Shown here piece by piece: positions 17,610 to 25,927 of a DNA stretch of 64,000 nucleotides (positions within the stretch are counted from its first letter, which is position 1; each line of letters opens with the position of its first letter). Position numbers and translations under genes: made by a program. Under the pieces are notes generated by a model. It was not told where the DNA came from. It searched no databases and was given only the letters and a program-made list of their open reading frames with translations. This stretch comes from Lentzea alba (GTDB lineage: Bacteria; Actinomycetota; Actinomycetes; Mycobacteriales; Pseudonocardiaceae), in assembly GCF_011067745.1 (NCBI RefSeq), contig NZ_JAAMPJ010000003.1, forward strand, positions 62,001 to 126,000. Direction: 5' to 3'.

Positions 17610-18223
17610 GCACCAAACGCGAGAGAGCGACCCACACGCGGGACAGGCTGCTGCGTGCGGCGAGCGAGGTGTTCGACCGCGACGGGTTCGCCGGATCCAG
17701 CCTCACCGCCGTGTGCGCCCGAGCGAATGTGTCCAAAGGCGCGTTGTATTGCCATTTTCGGTCCAAAGAGGCGCTCGGGGTCGCGATCATCGAGGAGCAG
17801 TCCCTGCTGTGGCACCGGTTGCGCGACGAACAGCTCGCGATCGAGGCCTCGCCGGTCCAGGCGCTGATCGGGATGTCGTTCGAGTTCGTCCGCAGGCTGG
17901 AAACCGATCTCACCGTGCGGGTGAGCGCGAAGCTGTTGCGGGAGGCGGTGTTCTTCGACGTCGTGGCCGCCGCGCAGGTCGTCGGCTGGATCGCGGTCGT
18001 GCGGGACCTGCTCACGCTGGCCGAGGAACGCGGTGAGCTGCGGGCCGACGTCAACGTGCGGCACGCGGCCGAGCAGATCGTCGCGGAGCTGCTCGGGCTG
18101 CAGTTCGTGGCCCAGGCTCTGAGCGGGGGCGCGGACCTGCGGACCCGGCTCGCTCGGGTGTGGCGGACGTCTTCCGGCTGTCTGGTGACAGCAGCCGTCT
18201 ACGAGAAGTTGCGTTTCGAGTGA
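17606..18223 (+). CDS. TetR-family regulator, gamma-butyrolactone-receptor (ScbR/ArpA) type
   Basis: A 205-residue TetR protein. The HTH (AASEVFDRDGFAGSSLTAVC, then VSKGALYCHFRSKEALG) and the ligand domain (GWIAVVRDLLTLAEERGEL and LLGLQFVAQALSGGADLRTR) closely resemble the ScbR/ArpA autoregulator receptors, including the conserved Trp after VVG. These proteins release DNA on binding gamma-butyrolactone-type signals and gate secondary metabolism. No AfsA/ScbA-type butyrolactone synthase lies in this window, so it may be an orphan receptor answering another signal. Confidence 0.8.
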   Translation: MSTKRERATHTRDRLLRAASEVFDRDGFAGSSLTAVCARANVSKGALYCHFRSKEALGVAIIEEQSLLWHRLRDEQLAIEASPVQALIGMSFEFVRRLETDLTVRVSAKLLREAVFFDVVAAAQVVGWIAVVRDLLTLAEERGELRADVNVRHAAEQIVAELLGLQFVAQALSGGADLRTRLARVWRTSSGCLVTAAVYEKLRFE

Positions 18224-18321
18224 CGGTCGTCTCGACCCAATCGAGACAGGAATGCCTGGTCACGCCACTGCTGTTGTGCTCCTCGTTCGGCAGACATCTT
18301 TACGATTGAGGAGGAGCAGCG

Positions 18322-19557
18322 GTGGCGGACAGCATCGTGGTGGTGGATCCGTACTCGGCCGGAAGGGGCATCGCGCCCGCCTTCGCCGAGCGTGGCGTCG
18401 AGGCGATCGCGGTGCTGACGACTCCGGAACCACCCGCCGGGCTCGCGAAGACGTGGACGCCCGGCGACTACCGCGAGGTGCACGTCCTGTCGGACCTGGA
18501 CGAGCTCGCCGCGAAGCTCGCCGGGCACGACCCGCTCGCCGTCGTGCCGGGTACCGAGACCGGTGTCGAGGCCGCCGAGGCGCTGTCCGAGCTCATCGTG
18601 CCGGGCCGGTCGAACGTGCTGACGTTGTCGTCCGCGCGGCGCGACAAGTGGCAGATGGCCGTGGCGCTGCGGTCCGCCGACGTCCCGCACCTGCGGCAGA
18701 TCAGCTCGGACCGCGTGGACGAGGTGGCCGGCTGGTTGCGCCGCGAGGGCTTGGAGAACTCGCCGATCGTGCTGAAGCCGCAGGAGAGCGGCGGTACCGA
18801 CGACGTGTTCGTGGCGCGGCCGGGCGACGACTGGCGGGCCAAGTTCGACCGGATCCTCGGCAGCGTTAACAAGCTGAACCTCCGCAACGACAAGGTGCTC
18901 GTGCAGGAACTCGCGGTCGGCACCGAGTACGAGGTCGACACCTACTCGATCGACGGTCAGCACGGCTTGGCCGCCGTCTGGCGCTACGCCAAACAGTGCC
19001 GTGGCGACCGGCTGGGCATCTACCTGTCCAACACCTTCGTCTCGGCCGACGACCCGGTGGTCGACGTGCTGTTCGAGTACGTCTGCCAGGTGCTCGACGC
19101 GACCGGGGTGCGCAACGGTCCCGCGCACGTGGAGGTCATGATCACCGCAACCGGTCCGCGGTTGATCGAGATCGGCGCCCGGCTGGCCGGTGCCGAGCAG
19201 CAGGAGCTGTCGCTGCTGGGCGCGCGGGAAAGCCAGATCACCCGGATGGTGCGCCACCGCGTGGACGGCGATACCTCGGTCGGCCGGTACACCCAGCACC
19301 AGCACGTGAAGTCGGTGTACCTGTCGTCGCCCGCGGCCGGCGAGCTGGCGAACGCGGTGCGGTTCGACGAGTTGCCGGACCTGCTGCCGAGCTACCAGCG
19401 CGACGTGCTGCCGTACCGCGAGGGTTCGTTGGTGCCGCGTACCGATGACCTGTGGACGTCGTTGGGCTATGTGGTGCTGGCGACGACCGATCTTGAACAG
19501 CTCGAACGGGACGTTGAGGTGGTCCGGGAGATCGAAGCCGGACTGATTGTAGTTTGA
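18322..19557 (+). CDS. ATP-grasp domain ligase
   Basis: A 411-residue protein from GTG 18322 with a good GAGGAGG site 7 bases upstream. N-terminal Rossmann-like domain (IVVVDPYSAGRGIAPAF), then an ATP-grasp fold with the nucleotide-binding lysine in IVLKPQESGGTDDVF, VLVQELAVGTEYEVDTYS, and the metal-binding HVEVMITATGPRLIEIGAR. It resembles BacD-type L-amino-acid ligases and carboxylate-amine ligases that make dipeptides or modify amino acids through an acyl-phosphate. No dedicated biosynthetic partner is adjacent, so the product is unknown. Confidence 0.8.
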   Translation: MADSIVVVDPYSAGRGIAPAFAERGVEAIAVLTTPEPPAGLAKTWTPGDYREVHVLSDLDELAAKLAGHDPLAVVPGTETGVEAAEALSELIVPGRSNVLTLSSARRDKWQMAVALRSADVPHLRQISSDRVDEVAGWLRREGLENSPIVLKPQESGGTDDVFVARPGDDWRAKFDRILGSVNKLNLRNDKVLVQELAVGTEYEVDTYSIDGQHGLAAVWRYAKQCRGDRLGIYLSNTFVSADDPVVDVLFEYVCQVLDATGVRNGPAHVEVMITATGPRLIEIGARLAGAEQQELSLLGARESQITRMVRHRVDGDTSVGRYTQHQHVKSVYLSSPAAGELANAVRFDELPDLLPSYQRDVLPYREGSLVPRTDDLWTSLGYVVLATTDLEQLERDVEVVREIEAGLIVV

Positions 19558-19626
19558 TCTTCAGGTCGGCCGGGTAGCCGGAATTCCACGCGACCCGTTA
19601 GGTTGCTGCGCAACGAGCGGAGGCCC

Positions 19627-20922
19627 ATGAGCGCACCCTGGGACGGCGACCTGACTGGAGCGGTGATCGACAACCGCTACGTCGTGGGCTCGCTGCTCGG
19701 GTCGGGTGGCATGGCCGAGGTCTACCGGGCCTACGACCGCTCGACCACGTCCTCAGTGGCGATCAAGGTCTTCAGCGGCGCCGGTCTGCCCGACGACGAG
19801 CTCCGGTTGCAGCGCGAGGCGGCCATGCTGTCTTCGCTGGAGTGCCCCGGCCTCATCCCGGTGTACGCCTCCGGGGCCGTGTCGCGGCGCCCGTACTTCG
19901 TGATGCGCGAGATCACCGGCGGCACCCTGCGCCAGCGCATGCGCGAGCCGCTACCGCCCCGGTTCGTCGCGCGGATCGGCGGGCAGGTCGCTTTCACGCT
20001 CGACCACGTGCACGCGATGGGCGTGGTGCACCGCGACGTCAAGCCGTCGAACATCCTGCTCGACGACACCGAGAAGCAGGCGTACCTGGCGGACTTCGGT
20101 CTCGCGCTGGTCGCCGAGGTCACGCGGGTGACGACCTCCGGGGTCCTGGTCGGGACCGCCGGGTACCTGTCGCCGGAGCAGGTGCGCGGCGCTGACGTCG
20201 GGCCGGCGGCGGACGTGTACTCGCTCGGCCTGGTGCTGCTCGAGTGCCTGACCGGACGGCCCGAGTACCCCGGCGGGGACGCCGAGGCGGCGCTGGCCAG
20301 GCTGGCGCGGGCGCCGCGGATCCCGGTCGACCTGCCGTTGGCCTGGGTGTCGTTGCTGTCCGCGATGACGGACATGGACCCGGCGCGCCGGCCCACCGCC
20401 GCTCAGTGCGCCCGTTCGCTGTCGGCCGCGCACGAGGCGAGCCGGGGGTTGCCGGCGTTGTTGCCGGGCGCGGCGGTGTCGGAGCCGGCTTCTTCGGGCT
20501 CGGGTGCTTCGGACTCGGGTTCGGTTGTGCCGGTGCCCCGGTCGCGGCGGGGCAAGCGTGTGGCGATCACCGCGGCCTGTGCGGCGGCCGCGACGGCGGT
20601 GGCGGTCGCGGTGGCGAACCTCGGCGGCGGCGGGAGCGAGGCGCCGGCGGCGGACCAGCCGGTGGTGCCGGACGCGCAGACCCAGGTGGTGACGGTGTCG
20701 CCGTCCACGGTGACCGTGGTGCAGCCGCCGGGTGATCCGGACGCGCCCGGTGCGCCGCAGCCCGGGGCCGTGGTGCCGACGGGGACGGTGGCGCCGGGGT
20801 CGTCGGCGGCATCGTCGGAAAGCCCAGTGGAGCCCACCTCGGATCCGGCCAAGCCGAGCAAGAGCAAGGACCGCGGACCCAAAACGACGGACCCGCGCCC
20901 GTCGACCGGCCCCAAGCCGTAG
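19627..20922 (+). CDS. Membrane-anchored eukaryotic-like serine/threonine protein kinase
   Basis: A 431-residue Hanks-type kinase. The catalytic domain (residues 12-270) has a glycine loop (LLGSGGMAEVY), Lys47 in VAIKVF, HRDVKPSNILL, DFGLALV and GTAGYLSPEQ. A Pro/Ser linker and one transmembrane helix (VAITAACAAAATAVAVAVA) follow, then an extracellular Pro/Ser/Thr/Lys-rich tail without PASTA repeats. The ATG at 19627 has a GGAGG site upstream; an in-frame TTG 8 codons earlier is less likely. It is probably a monocistronic sensor kinase with an unknown external cue. Confidence 0.9.
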   Translation: MSAPWDGDLTGAVIDNRYVVGSLLGSGGMAEVYRAYDRSTTSSVAIKVFSGAGLPDDELRLQREAAMLSSLECPGLIPVYASGAVSRRPYFVMREITGGTLRQRMREPLPPRFVARIGGQVAFTLDHVHAMGVVHRDVKPSNILLDDTEKQAYLADFGLALVAEVTRVTTSGVLVGTAGYLSPEQVRGADVGPAADVYSLGLVLLECLTGRPEYPGGDAEAALARLARAPRIPVDLPLAWVSLLSAMTDMDPARRPTAAQCARSLSAAHEASRGLPALLPGAAVSEPASSGSGASDSGSVVPVPRSRRGKRVAITAACAAAATAVAVAVANLGGGGSEAPAADQPVVPDAQTQVVTVSPSTVTVVQPPGDPDAPGAPQPGAVVPTGTVAPGSSAASSESPVEPTSDPAKPSKSKDRGPKTTDPRPSTGPKP

Positions 20923-21067
20923 GGACACGGCCGTCAGCACCCACCACACACACGGCGCAGACCGGGTTCCCCCAGTTTCAATTCTAGGCCTTGCGTCGAA
21001 GTCGCATCGTTCGAGTGAAGCAACGCCACAGCCAGCACGCTCCGCAGTCCCCGCCCGTCCTGCCGAC

Positions 21068-21120
21068 GGCACGCGGGGCCCTTTCGTACTGTCAGAGCGA
21101 ACGAAAGGGCCCCGCGTGCC
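21068..21120. terminator. 20-bp perfect inverted repeat between convergent genes
   Basis: The arms 21068-21087 and 21101-21120 are exact reverse complements over 20 bases (starting GGCACGCGGGGCCCTTTCGT), with a 13-base loop. The site lies between the kinase (ends 20922, plus) and the HAD gene (ends 21212, minus). It should act as a bidirectional terminator; on the plus strand it is followed by an A-rich GAAAAAT. The rest of the 289-base gap shows nothing recognisable. Confidence 0.8.
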
Positions 21121-21211
21121 GAAAAATGGGGCGGGTGAGGTTGGCGTGAGTGAACGAGCGCCACTTCGGCACACGTCCTGGCGAGCGGGGTGACAGCGTT
21201 GGGGTGGGGGG

Positions 21212-21877
21212 TCAGGCGTTGGGGTCGGTCACCTCGGCGAACGGCAGGTCGGCCAGCTCCGCCCGCAGCGAGTCCAGGTCCGCGTGCACGGCCGAGGCGC
21301 CGTGGTCGAACAGCTCGTCCTCGCTGAACCCGCCGGTCAGCAACCCGATCGACGGCAGCCCGGCGCGGCGCGCGGCCTCGCAGTCCCACACCGAGTCGCC
21401 GACGACGACCGCGCGGGAGTTTTGCACCTTGCGCAGTGCCACCTGGATCAGGTCGGGTGCCGGTTTGCTGTCGTCGACGTCGTCGGAGGACGTCCACGCG
21501 ACGTCACCCGGATCGATCAGCTTGAGGTAGTGCTCGATGTGCTTGCGCTTGCCCGAGCTGGCGAGCACGACGGTCAGGCCCATCTCCGTGGCGGCGCGGA
21601 CCAGGCGGTGCGCGCCCTCCAGCGGCTGGATCTCGTCGATGATCTCGTCGAAGCGCCGTTCCCACTCGGCCCGCAGCGCGTCGCCGTGGTCCTGCTCCAC
21701 CTTGTCGCCGGCGACGGCGGCCACCAATTTGTCGCCGCCCATGCCGATCGCGCGGTGCACGCGCCACGCGGGCACGGTGACGTCGACGCTGCTGAAGGCG
21801 CGCAGCCACGCCACCGTGTGGTGGTAGTTGGTGTCGACGAGGGTGCCGTCGACGTCGAGGATCACGGTGTTGCTCAT
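21212..21877 (-). CDS. HAD-superfamily hydrolase, phosphoglycolate-phosphatase-like
   Basis: A 221-residue HAD hydrolase. Motif I is at the N-terminus (VILDVDGTLVDTN), motif II is the Ser of VVLASSGKRKH, motif III the Lys in VDDSKPAPDL, and motif IV VVVGDSVWDCEAA. The alpha-helical cap between residues 15 and 85 is typical of beta-phosphoglucomutase/phosphoglycolate phosphatase relatives. It would dephosphorylate a small cytoplasmic metabolite; the substrate is not predictable. It is 21 bases downstream of the WS/DGAT gene on the same strand, so the two may be cotranscribed. Confidence 0.85.
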   Translation of the reverse strand: MSNTVILDVDGTLVDTNYHHTVAWLRAFSSVDVTVPAWRVHRAIGMGGDKLVAAVAGDKVEQDHGDALRAEWERRFDEIIDEIQPLEGAHRLVRAATEMGLTVVLASSGKRKHIEHYLKLIDPGDVAWTSSDDVDDSKPAPDLIQVALRKVQNSRAVVVGDSVWDCEAARRAGLPSIGLLTGGFSEDELFDHGASAVHADLDSLRAELADLPFAEVTDPNA

Positions 21878-21898
21878 GCCGCCAGGTTTTCCGGCGCT

Positions 21899-23197
21899 CT
21901 ACCTCGGCAAACCCACCAGCTCGCGCGCGTCCTGAAGGGACGACACCTCTCGGCGCAGCACGCCGTCGAGCCACTGCGCGTCGGACATCCACGACTGGTT
22001 GGTGTTCAGGCAGACGTGCACCGAGGAGCGGTAGACCGACAGCGCGATGCCCACCGCGTGTCCGGGCGCGACCGGGGCCACCGGGTACATCTCGCACAGC
22101 GCGGCGCCGTCCAGCGACAGCGGCACGGAGGGCAGCGGCACCGACGTGACCAGCGTGTCGAACAGCAGCGGGGCACAGCGAGAAGCGACCGGTGCGGCCA
22201 GGCGGTGCACCAGTGGCGGCACCTTGTCCGCGAGGCGGGGCAACGCTCCGGCGCCGCGGTCGGGGCCGGCCGCCTTCGCCGACTCCATCTGCTCGCGGAT
22301 GTCGCGCAGTCGTTCCGCCGGGTCCGGCTCGCCCACGGGCAACGCCACCAGGAACCCCGAGATCTGGTTGCCCGCCGCCGCGTCGCCGGAGCGTGAGCGC
22401 TGGTTAACCGGGATCAGGGCGCGGACGACCGATGACGGGCCCGCGCTGCCGTGCGCGGAGAGCCAGTGCCGCAACGCACCCGTGACGAGCGCGAGCAACA
22501 CGTCGTTCACCGTGCCGCCGTGGGCGCGCCGGATTCGGTGCACGTCCGCGAGATCCAGCCTGGACATCACCACGCGGCGGGGCCGGGTCGACGAGGTGAG
22601 CACCGGCGAGTTCAGCGTCGGCGGGCGGGTGTTCATCAGCACCGACGAGGCGATGTCGAGGGTGTCCTTGATCCCGCGCAGCGACGGGATCGACGGGATG
22701 ATCGACTTCGGCGGCTGCGCGGGAGCGTCCGGAATGGACAGCCGCGACGGGTCGAACAGCTGAATTCCCAGGCCAACGGCCTTCATGCCGTCGCACAGCG
22801 AGTGGTGCAGCTTGGCGACGACGGCGAACCGTCCGCCCGTGAGACCGGTGATGACGTGCAACTCCCACGGCGGGCGCGCGAGGTCCAGCGGCTGCGCCAT
22901 GAGGTGGGAGACCAAGGTGGCGAACCGTTCCCGGCCGCGCACGTGGTGCGTGAAGACGTGGTCCTCAGGCGCGAAACCGGGATCCTCCACCCAGCGCGCG
23001 CCACCCAGCAACGACGTGCGGGCGCGCTGGCGCAGGCGGGGAATCTCCTGCGCCCGTTCGCACAGCACGGCGGCGATGCGAGCCGGATGCACCGGAGTGG
23101 AGGGTGCGAAGGTCGCGACCGCGCCCAGGTGCAACGGATTGCTGTTGCCCTCCATGGCGAGGAAAGCGATGTCGAGGGGGGAGAGTTGCTCGGTCAT
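21899..23197 (-). CDS. Wax ester synthase / diacylglycerol acyltransferase (WS/DGAT)
   Basis: A 432-residue protein from ATG 23197 (an in-frame TTG lies 5 codons upstream). It starts with the family signature MTEQLSPLDIAFLAMEG and has the catalytic HHSLCDG (HHxxxDG) motif near residue 140, PPWELHVITGL, and the C-terminal SVPLPSVPLSLDG and HAVGIALSVYRSSV. These enzymes esterify diacylglycerol or fatty alcohols with acyl-CoA to make storage lipid in actinomycetes. No other lipid-storage gene is adjacent apart from the HAD gene downstream. Confidence 0.88.
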   Translation of the reverse strand: MTEQLSPLDIAFLAMEGNSNPLHLGAVATFAPSTPVHPARIAAVLCERAQEIPRLRQRARTSLLGGARWVEDPGFAPEDHVFTHHVRGRERFATLVSHLMAQPLDLARPPWELHVITGLTGGRFAVVAKLHHSLCDGMKAVGLGIQLFDPSRLSIPDAPAQPPKSIIPSIPSLRGIKDTLDIASSVLMNTRPPTLNSPVLTSSTRPRRVVMSRLDLADVHRIRRAHGGTVNDVLLALVTGALRHWLSAHGSAGPSSVVRALIPVNQRSRSGDAAAGNQISGFLVALPVGEPDPAERLRDIREQMESAKAAGPDRGAGALPRLADKVPPLVHRLAAPVASRCAPLLFDTLVTSVPLPSVPLSLDGAALCEMYPVAPVAPGHAVGIALSVYRSSVHVCLNTNQSWMSDAQWLDGVLRREVSSLQDARELVGLPR

Positions 23198-23258
23198 AGG
23201 TGTGCCAGGCAACCAGGTCCGCGTGTCGCGCGCATTTCTATGAGATGGCGCTGACTCT

Positions 23259-24158
23259 CTACCGGCCTAAGTACACTCGAACGGTGGTACCGGTGTGACT
23301 CGTGTGGGTGCGAACCAGGTCACACAACAGGTTCACCATCACGATTCCGAAGCCGGACAGGCCGGTGAACGAGTGTGGAAACCCCGTGCCGGAGTCGCTC
23401 ACTTCACACACGGCGGTGTCGCCTTCACGCCACATCCGCAGCACTCCGCGCCCGGACGCGTGCAGGATGCTGTTGGTCGCGAGCTCGTTCACGGCGAGGA
23501 CCAGATCCTCGACCTGCTGGCGGCGCAACCACGTCGCATACGCCGACACGAGCTTGCGCATGTGCGCGAGCGTGCCGACGGAGAAGGTGTGCTCCTCGGC
23601 CGTCGCCGGCGGCGGGGGCAACGGCACGTTGTAGACGTCGGCCAGACTGGCCGGGTCGGTGTAGCACTCGCTCGCGATCCGTTTGGCACCGTCGATCAGG
23701 ACCGGGTGCGTGCGCCGGGCGTCCTCCAGCATGTGGTCCGGCAGCGAAGTGGCGTCGTAAAGACACAACAGGGTGCCGTTGCGTCCCTCGAACGCCGTGT
23801 TGATCAACGCCTCATGCTGCACGCACGCCGGGTACTCGAGCTCGGTGCGTCCGGGCCACACCGGCTCGCCCACCATCCGCACCCGGCTCTGCGGAGCGCT
23901 CGCGCTGAACGCCATCAGCACGCCGGGAATGATCCGGCCCGGATTGCGGCCCGCCTCGATCATGTCGATGAAGTGCACGTGGTCCGCTTGGCTGCCCAGC
24001 CGCCCGCGCAGCAGAGCGATGCTCGGCTCCGGCACCGCGACCAGCACGGGCTCGCCTCTGTTCACGCCGTCCGCGACGAATCTGGTCGTACCGGAGAGGA
24101 AGTCGTCCTCGTCCCGGTAGAACAGGGCCTCGTGCGCGAACGGAGCAACGGAGTTCAT
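23259..24158 (-). CDS. MEDS-domain / HATPase anti-sigma-type regulator
   Basis: A 299-residue soluble protein. The N-terminal half (HEALFYRDEDDFLSGTTRF, then VHFIDMIEAGRNPGRIIPG) is the MEDS (methanogen/methylotroph DcmR sensory) domain. The C-terminal half is a GHKL ATPase with the N box LAVNELATNSILHA and VCEVSDSGTGFP, but no phosphoacceptor His region, as in RsbW/SpoIIAB-type anti-sigma kinases. Such fusions are common in Streptomyces and Pseudonocardiaceae and probably control sigma factors or anti-anti-sigma proteins in response to an unknown ligand. Confidence 0.8.
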   Translation of the reverse strand: MNSVAPFAHEALFYRDEDDFLSGTTRFVADGVNRGEPVLVAVPEPSIALLRGRLGSQADHVHFIDMIEAGRNPGRIIPGVLMAFSASAPQSRVRMVGEPVWPGRTELEYPACVQHEALINTAFEGRNGTLLCLYDATSLPDHMLEDARRTHPVLIDGAKRIASECYTDPASLADVYNVPLPPPPATAEEHTFSVGTLAHMRKLVSAYATWLRRQQVEDLVLAVNELATNSILHASGRGVLRMWREGDTAVCEVSDSGTGFPHSFTGLSGFGIVMVNLLCDLVRTHTSHTGTTVRVYLGR

Positions 24159-24206
24159 CGGCGTCCCGGTGGGGTCGGTGGCGGAGGCAAGCCCTCATTC
24201 TGCTCC

Positions 24207-24223
24207 CCGTAACGGTGTTACGG
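24207..24223. promoter_or_regulatory. Palindrome CCGTAAC-N3-GTTACGG in a divergent promoter region
   Basis: A perfect 7-base inverted repeat separated by GGT lies 49 bases upstream of the MEDS/HATPase start and about 160 bases upstream of the alpha/beta-hydrolase. Its size and spacing suit an operator for a dimeric regulator, but no regulator is identified. A short hairpin in the leader is the alternative. Confidence 0.4.
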
Positions 24224-24380
24224 CGGGGCCAGGCCGGTGGTTGTCAACGAACGTGAAGCTGTCAACGTCTCATCACGCTTACGGCGGAGCCCGACCGGTG
24301 CCGTCCGATGTGGATTCGGGGTGCGGCCTGGGAAAACTCCCTGCAGACTCGCACCGTCTTCAGCAGGGAGGTGACCCCCG

Positions 24381-25118
24381 GTGATTCCGCATCACACGCT
24401 GACCGGACCGGAAGACGCACCGGTGCTGGCACTCGGCAACGCGCTCGGCACGACCACCGACCTGTGGCGCGACTTCTCGCTCCCGTTCCGGCTCCTGCGT
24501 TTCGACCACCGCGGTCACGGTGGGAGCGCGCCGGTTCCGGGTCCGTGCACGATCGAAGCGCTGGCCACGGACGTCGTGGAGCTGTTGGACCACTTGGGAC
24601 TGCGCCAGGTGTACTACTGCGGCGTCTCCCTCGGCGGCATGGTCGGCATGTGGCTCGCCGCGCACACCGACCGGATCTCCCGGCTGGCGCTGGTCTGCAC
24701 CACGGCCTGGTACCCGGACAAGTCCGGTTGGGACGAAAGGATCAGCGCGGTGCGCTCGCAGGGGATGCCGGCCGTCGCGGACGCGGTGGTGTCGCGCTGG
24801 TTCACGCCGGCGTTCTCGCCCGCGGTGGTGGCCCGGTTCCGCGCCGAGCTGCTGAACGTCGACGTCGCGTCGTACCTCGCCTGTGCCGAAGCGATCCGGG
24901 ACGTGGACCTGCGGCCGGACCTGGTGAAGATCGACGTGCCGACCGTGGTGATCGCGGCGGCGCAGGACCACGCGACGCCGCCCGAGTGCGCGCGGCACAT
25001 CGCGGACGACCTGCCGGACTCGGAGCTCTACATCGTCGGGGACGCGGCACATCTGGCGGTCGTCGAGGCGCGGAGAACGATCTCGGTGATCCTCGACGAC
25101 CACTTCGGCAACGACTGA
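24381..25118 (+). CDS. Alpha/beta hydrolase, 3-oxoadipate enol-lactonase-like
   Basis: A 245-residue hydrolase from GTG 24381 with GGGAGGTG just upstream. It has the oxyanion region FDHRGHGGSA, the nucleophile Ser in YYCGVSLGGM, the acid Asp near AAAQDHATPP and the His in GDAAHLAVVEA, all as in PcaD enol-lactonases. PcaD hydrolyses 3-oxoadipate enol-lactone in the protocatechuate branch, but no other pca gene is nearby, so a general esterase role remains possible. It converges with the MOSC gene, 6 bases apart. Confidence 0.78.
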   Translation: MIPHHTLTGPEDAPVLALGNALGTTTDLWRDFSLPFRLLRFDHRGHGGSAPVPGPCTIEALATDVVELLDHLGLRQVYYCGVSLGGMVGMWLAAHTDRISRLALVCTTAWYPDKSGWDERISAVRSQGMPAVADAVVSRWFTPAFSPAVVARFRAELLNVDVASYLACAEAIRDVDLRPDLVKIDVPTVVIAAAQDHATPPECARHIADDLPDSELYIVGDAAHLAVVEARRTISVILDDHFGND

Positions 25119-25124
25119 GCCCGA

Positions 25125-25664
25125 CTAGACCTTTTCCAGCGGGCGGTGTGGTTCGGCCGGCAGCTCCACACGGATCTCGTCGCCCGGACGGACGACCCCG
25201 CCCACCAGCACCACGGACATGATGCCCGCGCGCCGGACCAGCTCACCGTCGGCGCCCTTGCCCACGACCTCCTTGAGCAGCCCCTTCGAGAACCCGTCGA
25301 TCTGCACGCACGGGTTGCGCAGCCCGGTCACCTCGACCACGGCCTCGGGTCCCAGGTGCAGCAACGTCCCGGTGGGCAGGCCGAGCAGGTCGATGCCGCG
25401 GGTCGTGACGTTCTCGCCGATCTGGCCCGGCTCGACCGCGTGACCCTTGTCCCGCAACTCGTCGAACAGCTCGGCGTGCATCAGGTGCACCTGTCGCAGG
25501 TTCGGCTGCGTCGGGTCCTGCGCGACCCGGGAACGGTGCTTCACCGTGACGCCCTGGTGGACGTCACCCTCGACGCCGAGCCCCGCGAGCAGGGTGATGC
25601 TCGAACGGACCGGCTTGGTGAACGTGTACTCCTCGCTGCGGCTCACTGCCGTGACAACCCCCAT
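25125..25664 (-). CDS. MOSC-domain protein
   Basis: A 179-residue protein consisting mainly of a MOSC (molybdenum cofactor sulfurase C-terminal) domain. The key cysteine is in GLRNPCVQIDGF, and VRPGDEIRVELP closes the beta-barrel. The N-terminal GDVHQGVTVKHRSR and FDELRDKGHAVEPGQIGENVT segments fit the YiiM-like subgroup. These proteins carry or transfer sulfur or act with molybdenum cofactor in reductions of N-hydroxylated compounds. It stands alone here and is divergent from the LacI regulator. Confidence 0.85.
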   Translation of the reverse strand: MGVVTAVSRSEEYTFTKPVRSSITLLAGLGVEGDVHQGVTVKHRSRVAQDPTQPNLRQVHLMHAELFDELRDKGHAVEPGQIGENVTTRGIDLLGLPTGTLLHLGPEAVVEVTGLRNPCVQIDGFSKGLLKEVVGKGADGELVRRAGIMSVVLVGGVVRPGDEIRVELPAEPHRPLEKV

Positions 25665-25801
25665 GCCCCTGATTGTGCACGATCAACGCCGGGGCGCCGG
25701 ATGCTCCGTTCGGACCAGCGACACCGGAAAGTCGGACTCGATCAAGACACCCCAATTCCGGTCGCAAGATCAGGTCTCACCTGCGGCGATGGCCCCAGCC
25801 G

Positions 25802-25815
25802 TGGAAACGCTCCCA
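25802..25815. promoter_or_regulatory. CebR/LacI-like operator upstream of the LacI gene
   Basis: TGGAAACGCTCCCA matches the actinomycete LacI/CebR operator TGGGAGCGCTCCCA in 12 of 14 positions. It lies 113 bases before the LacI start codon and upstream of the importer genes, so autoregulation is plausible. The match is by eye. Confidence 0.5.
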
Positions 25816-25927
25816 CGAACTTCGGGAAAGAGCCTTGACTAAAGCTCACGAAAGGCTGTTGACTCCGTCACACCTCGTCGGAACCGGTACCGAAACCGGT
25901 TTCAGAGGCGGCGGAAGGAAGTTCGGC

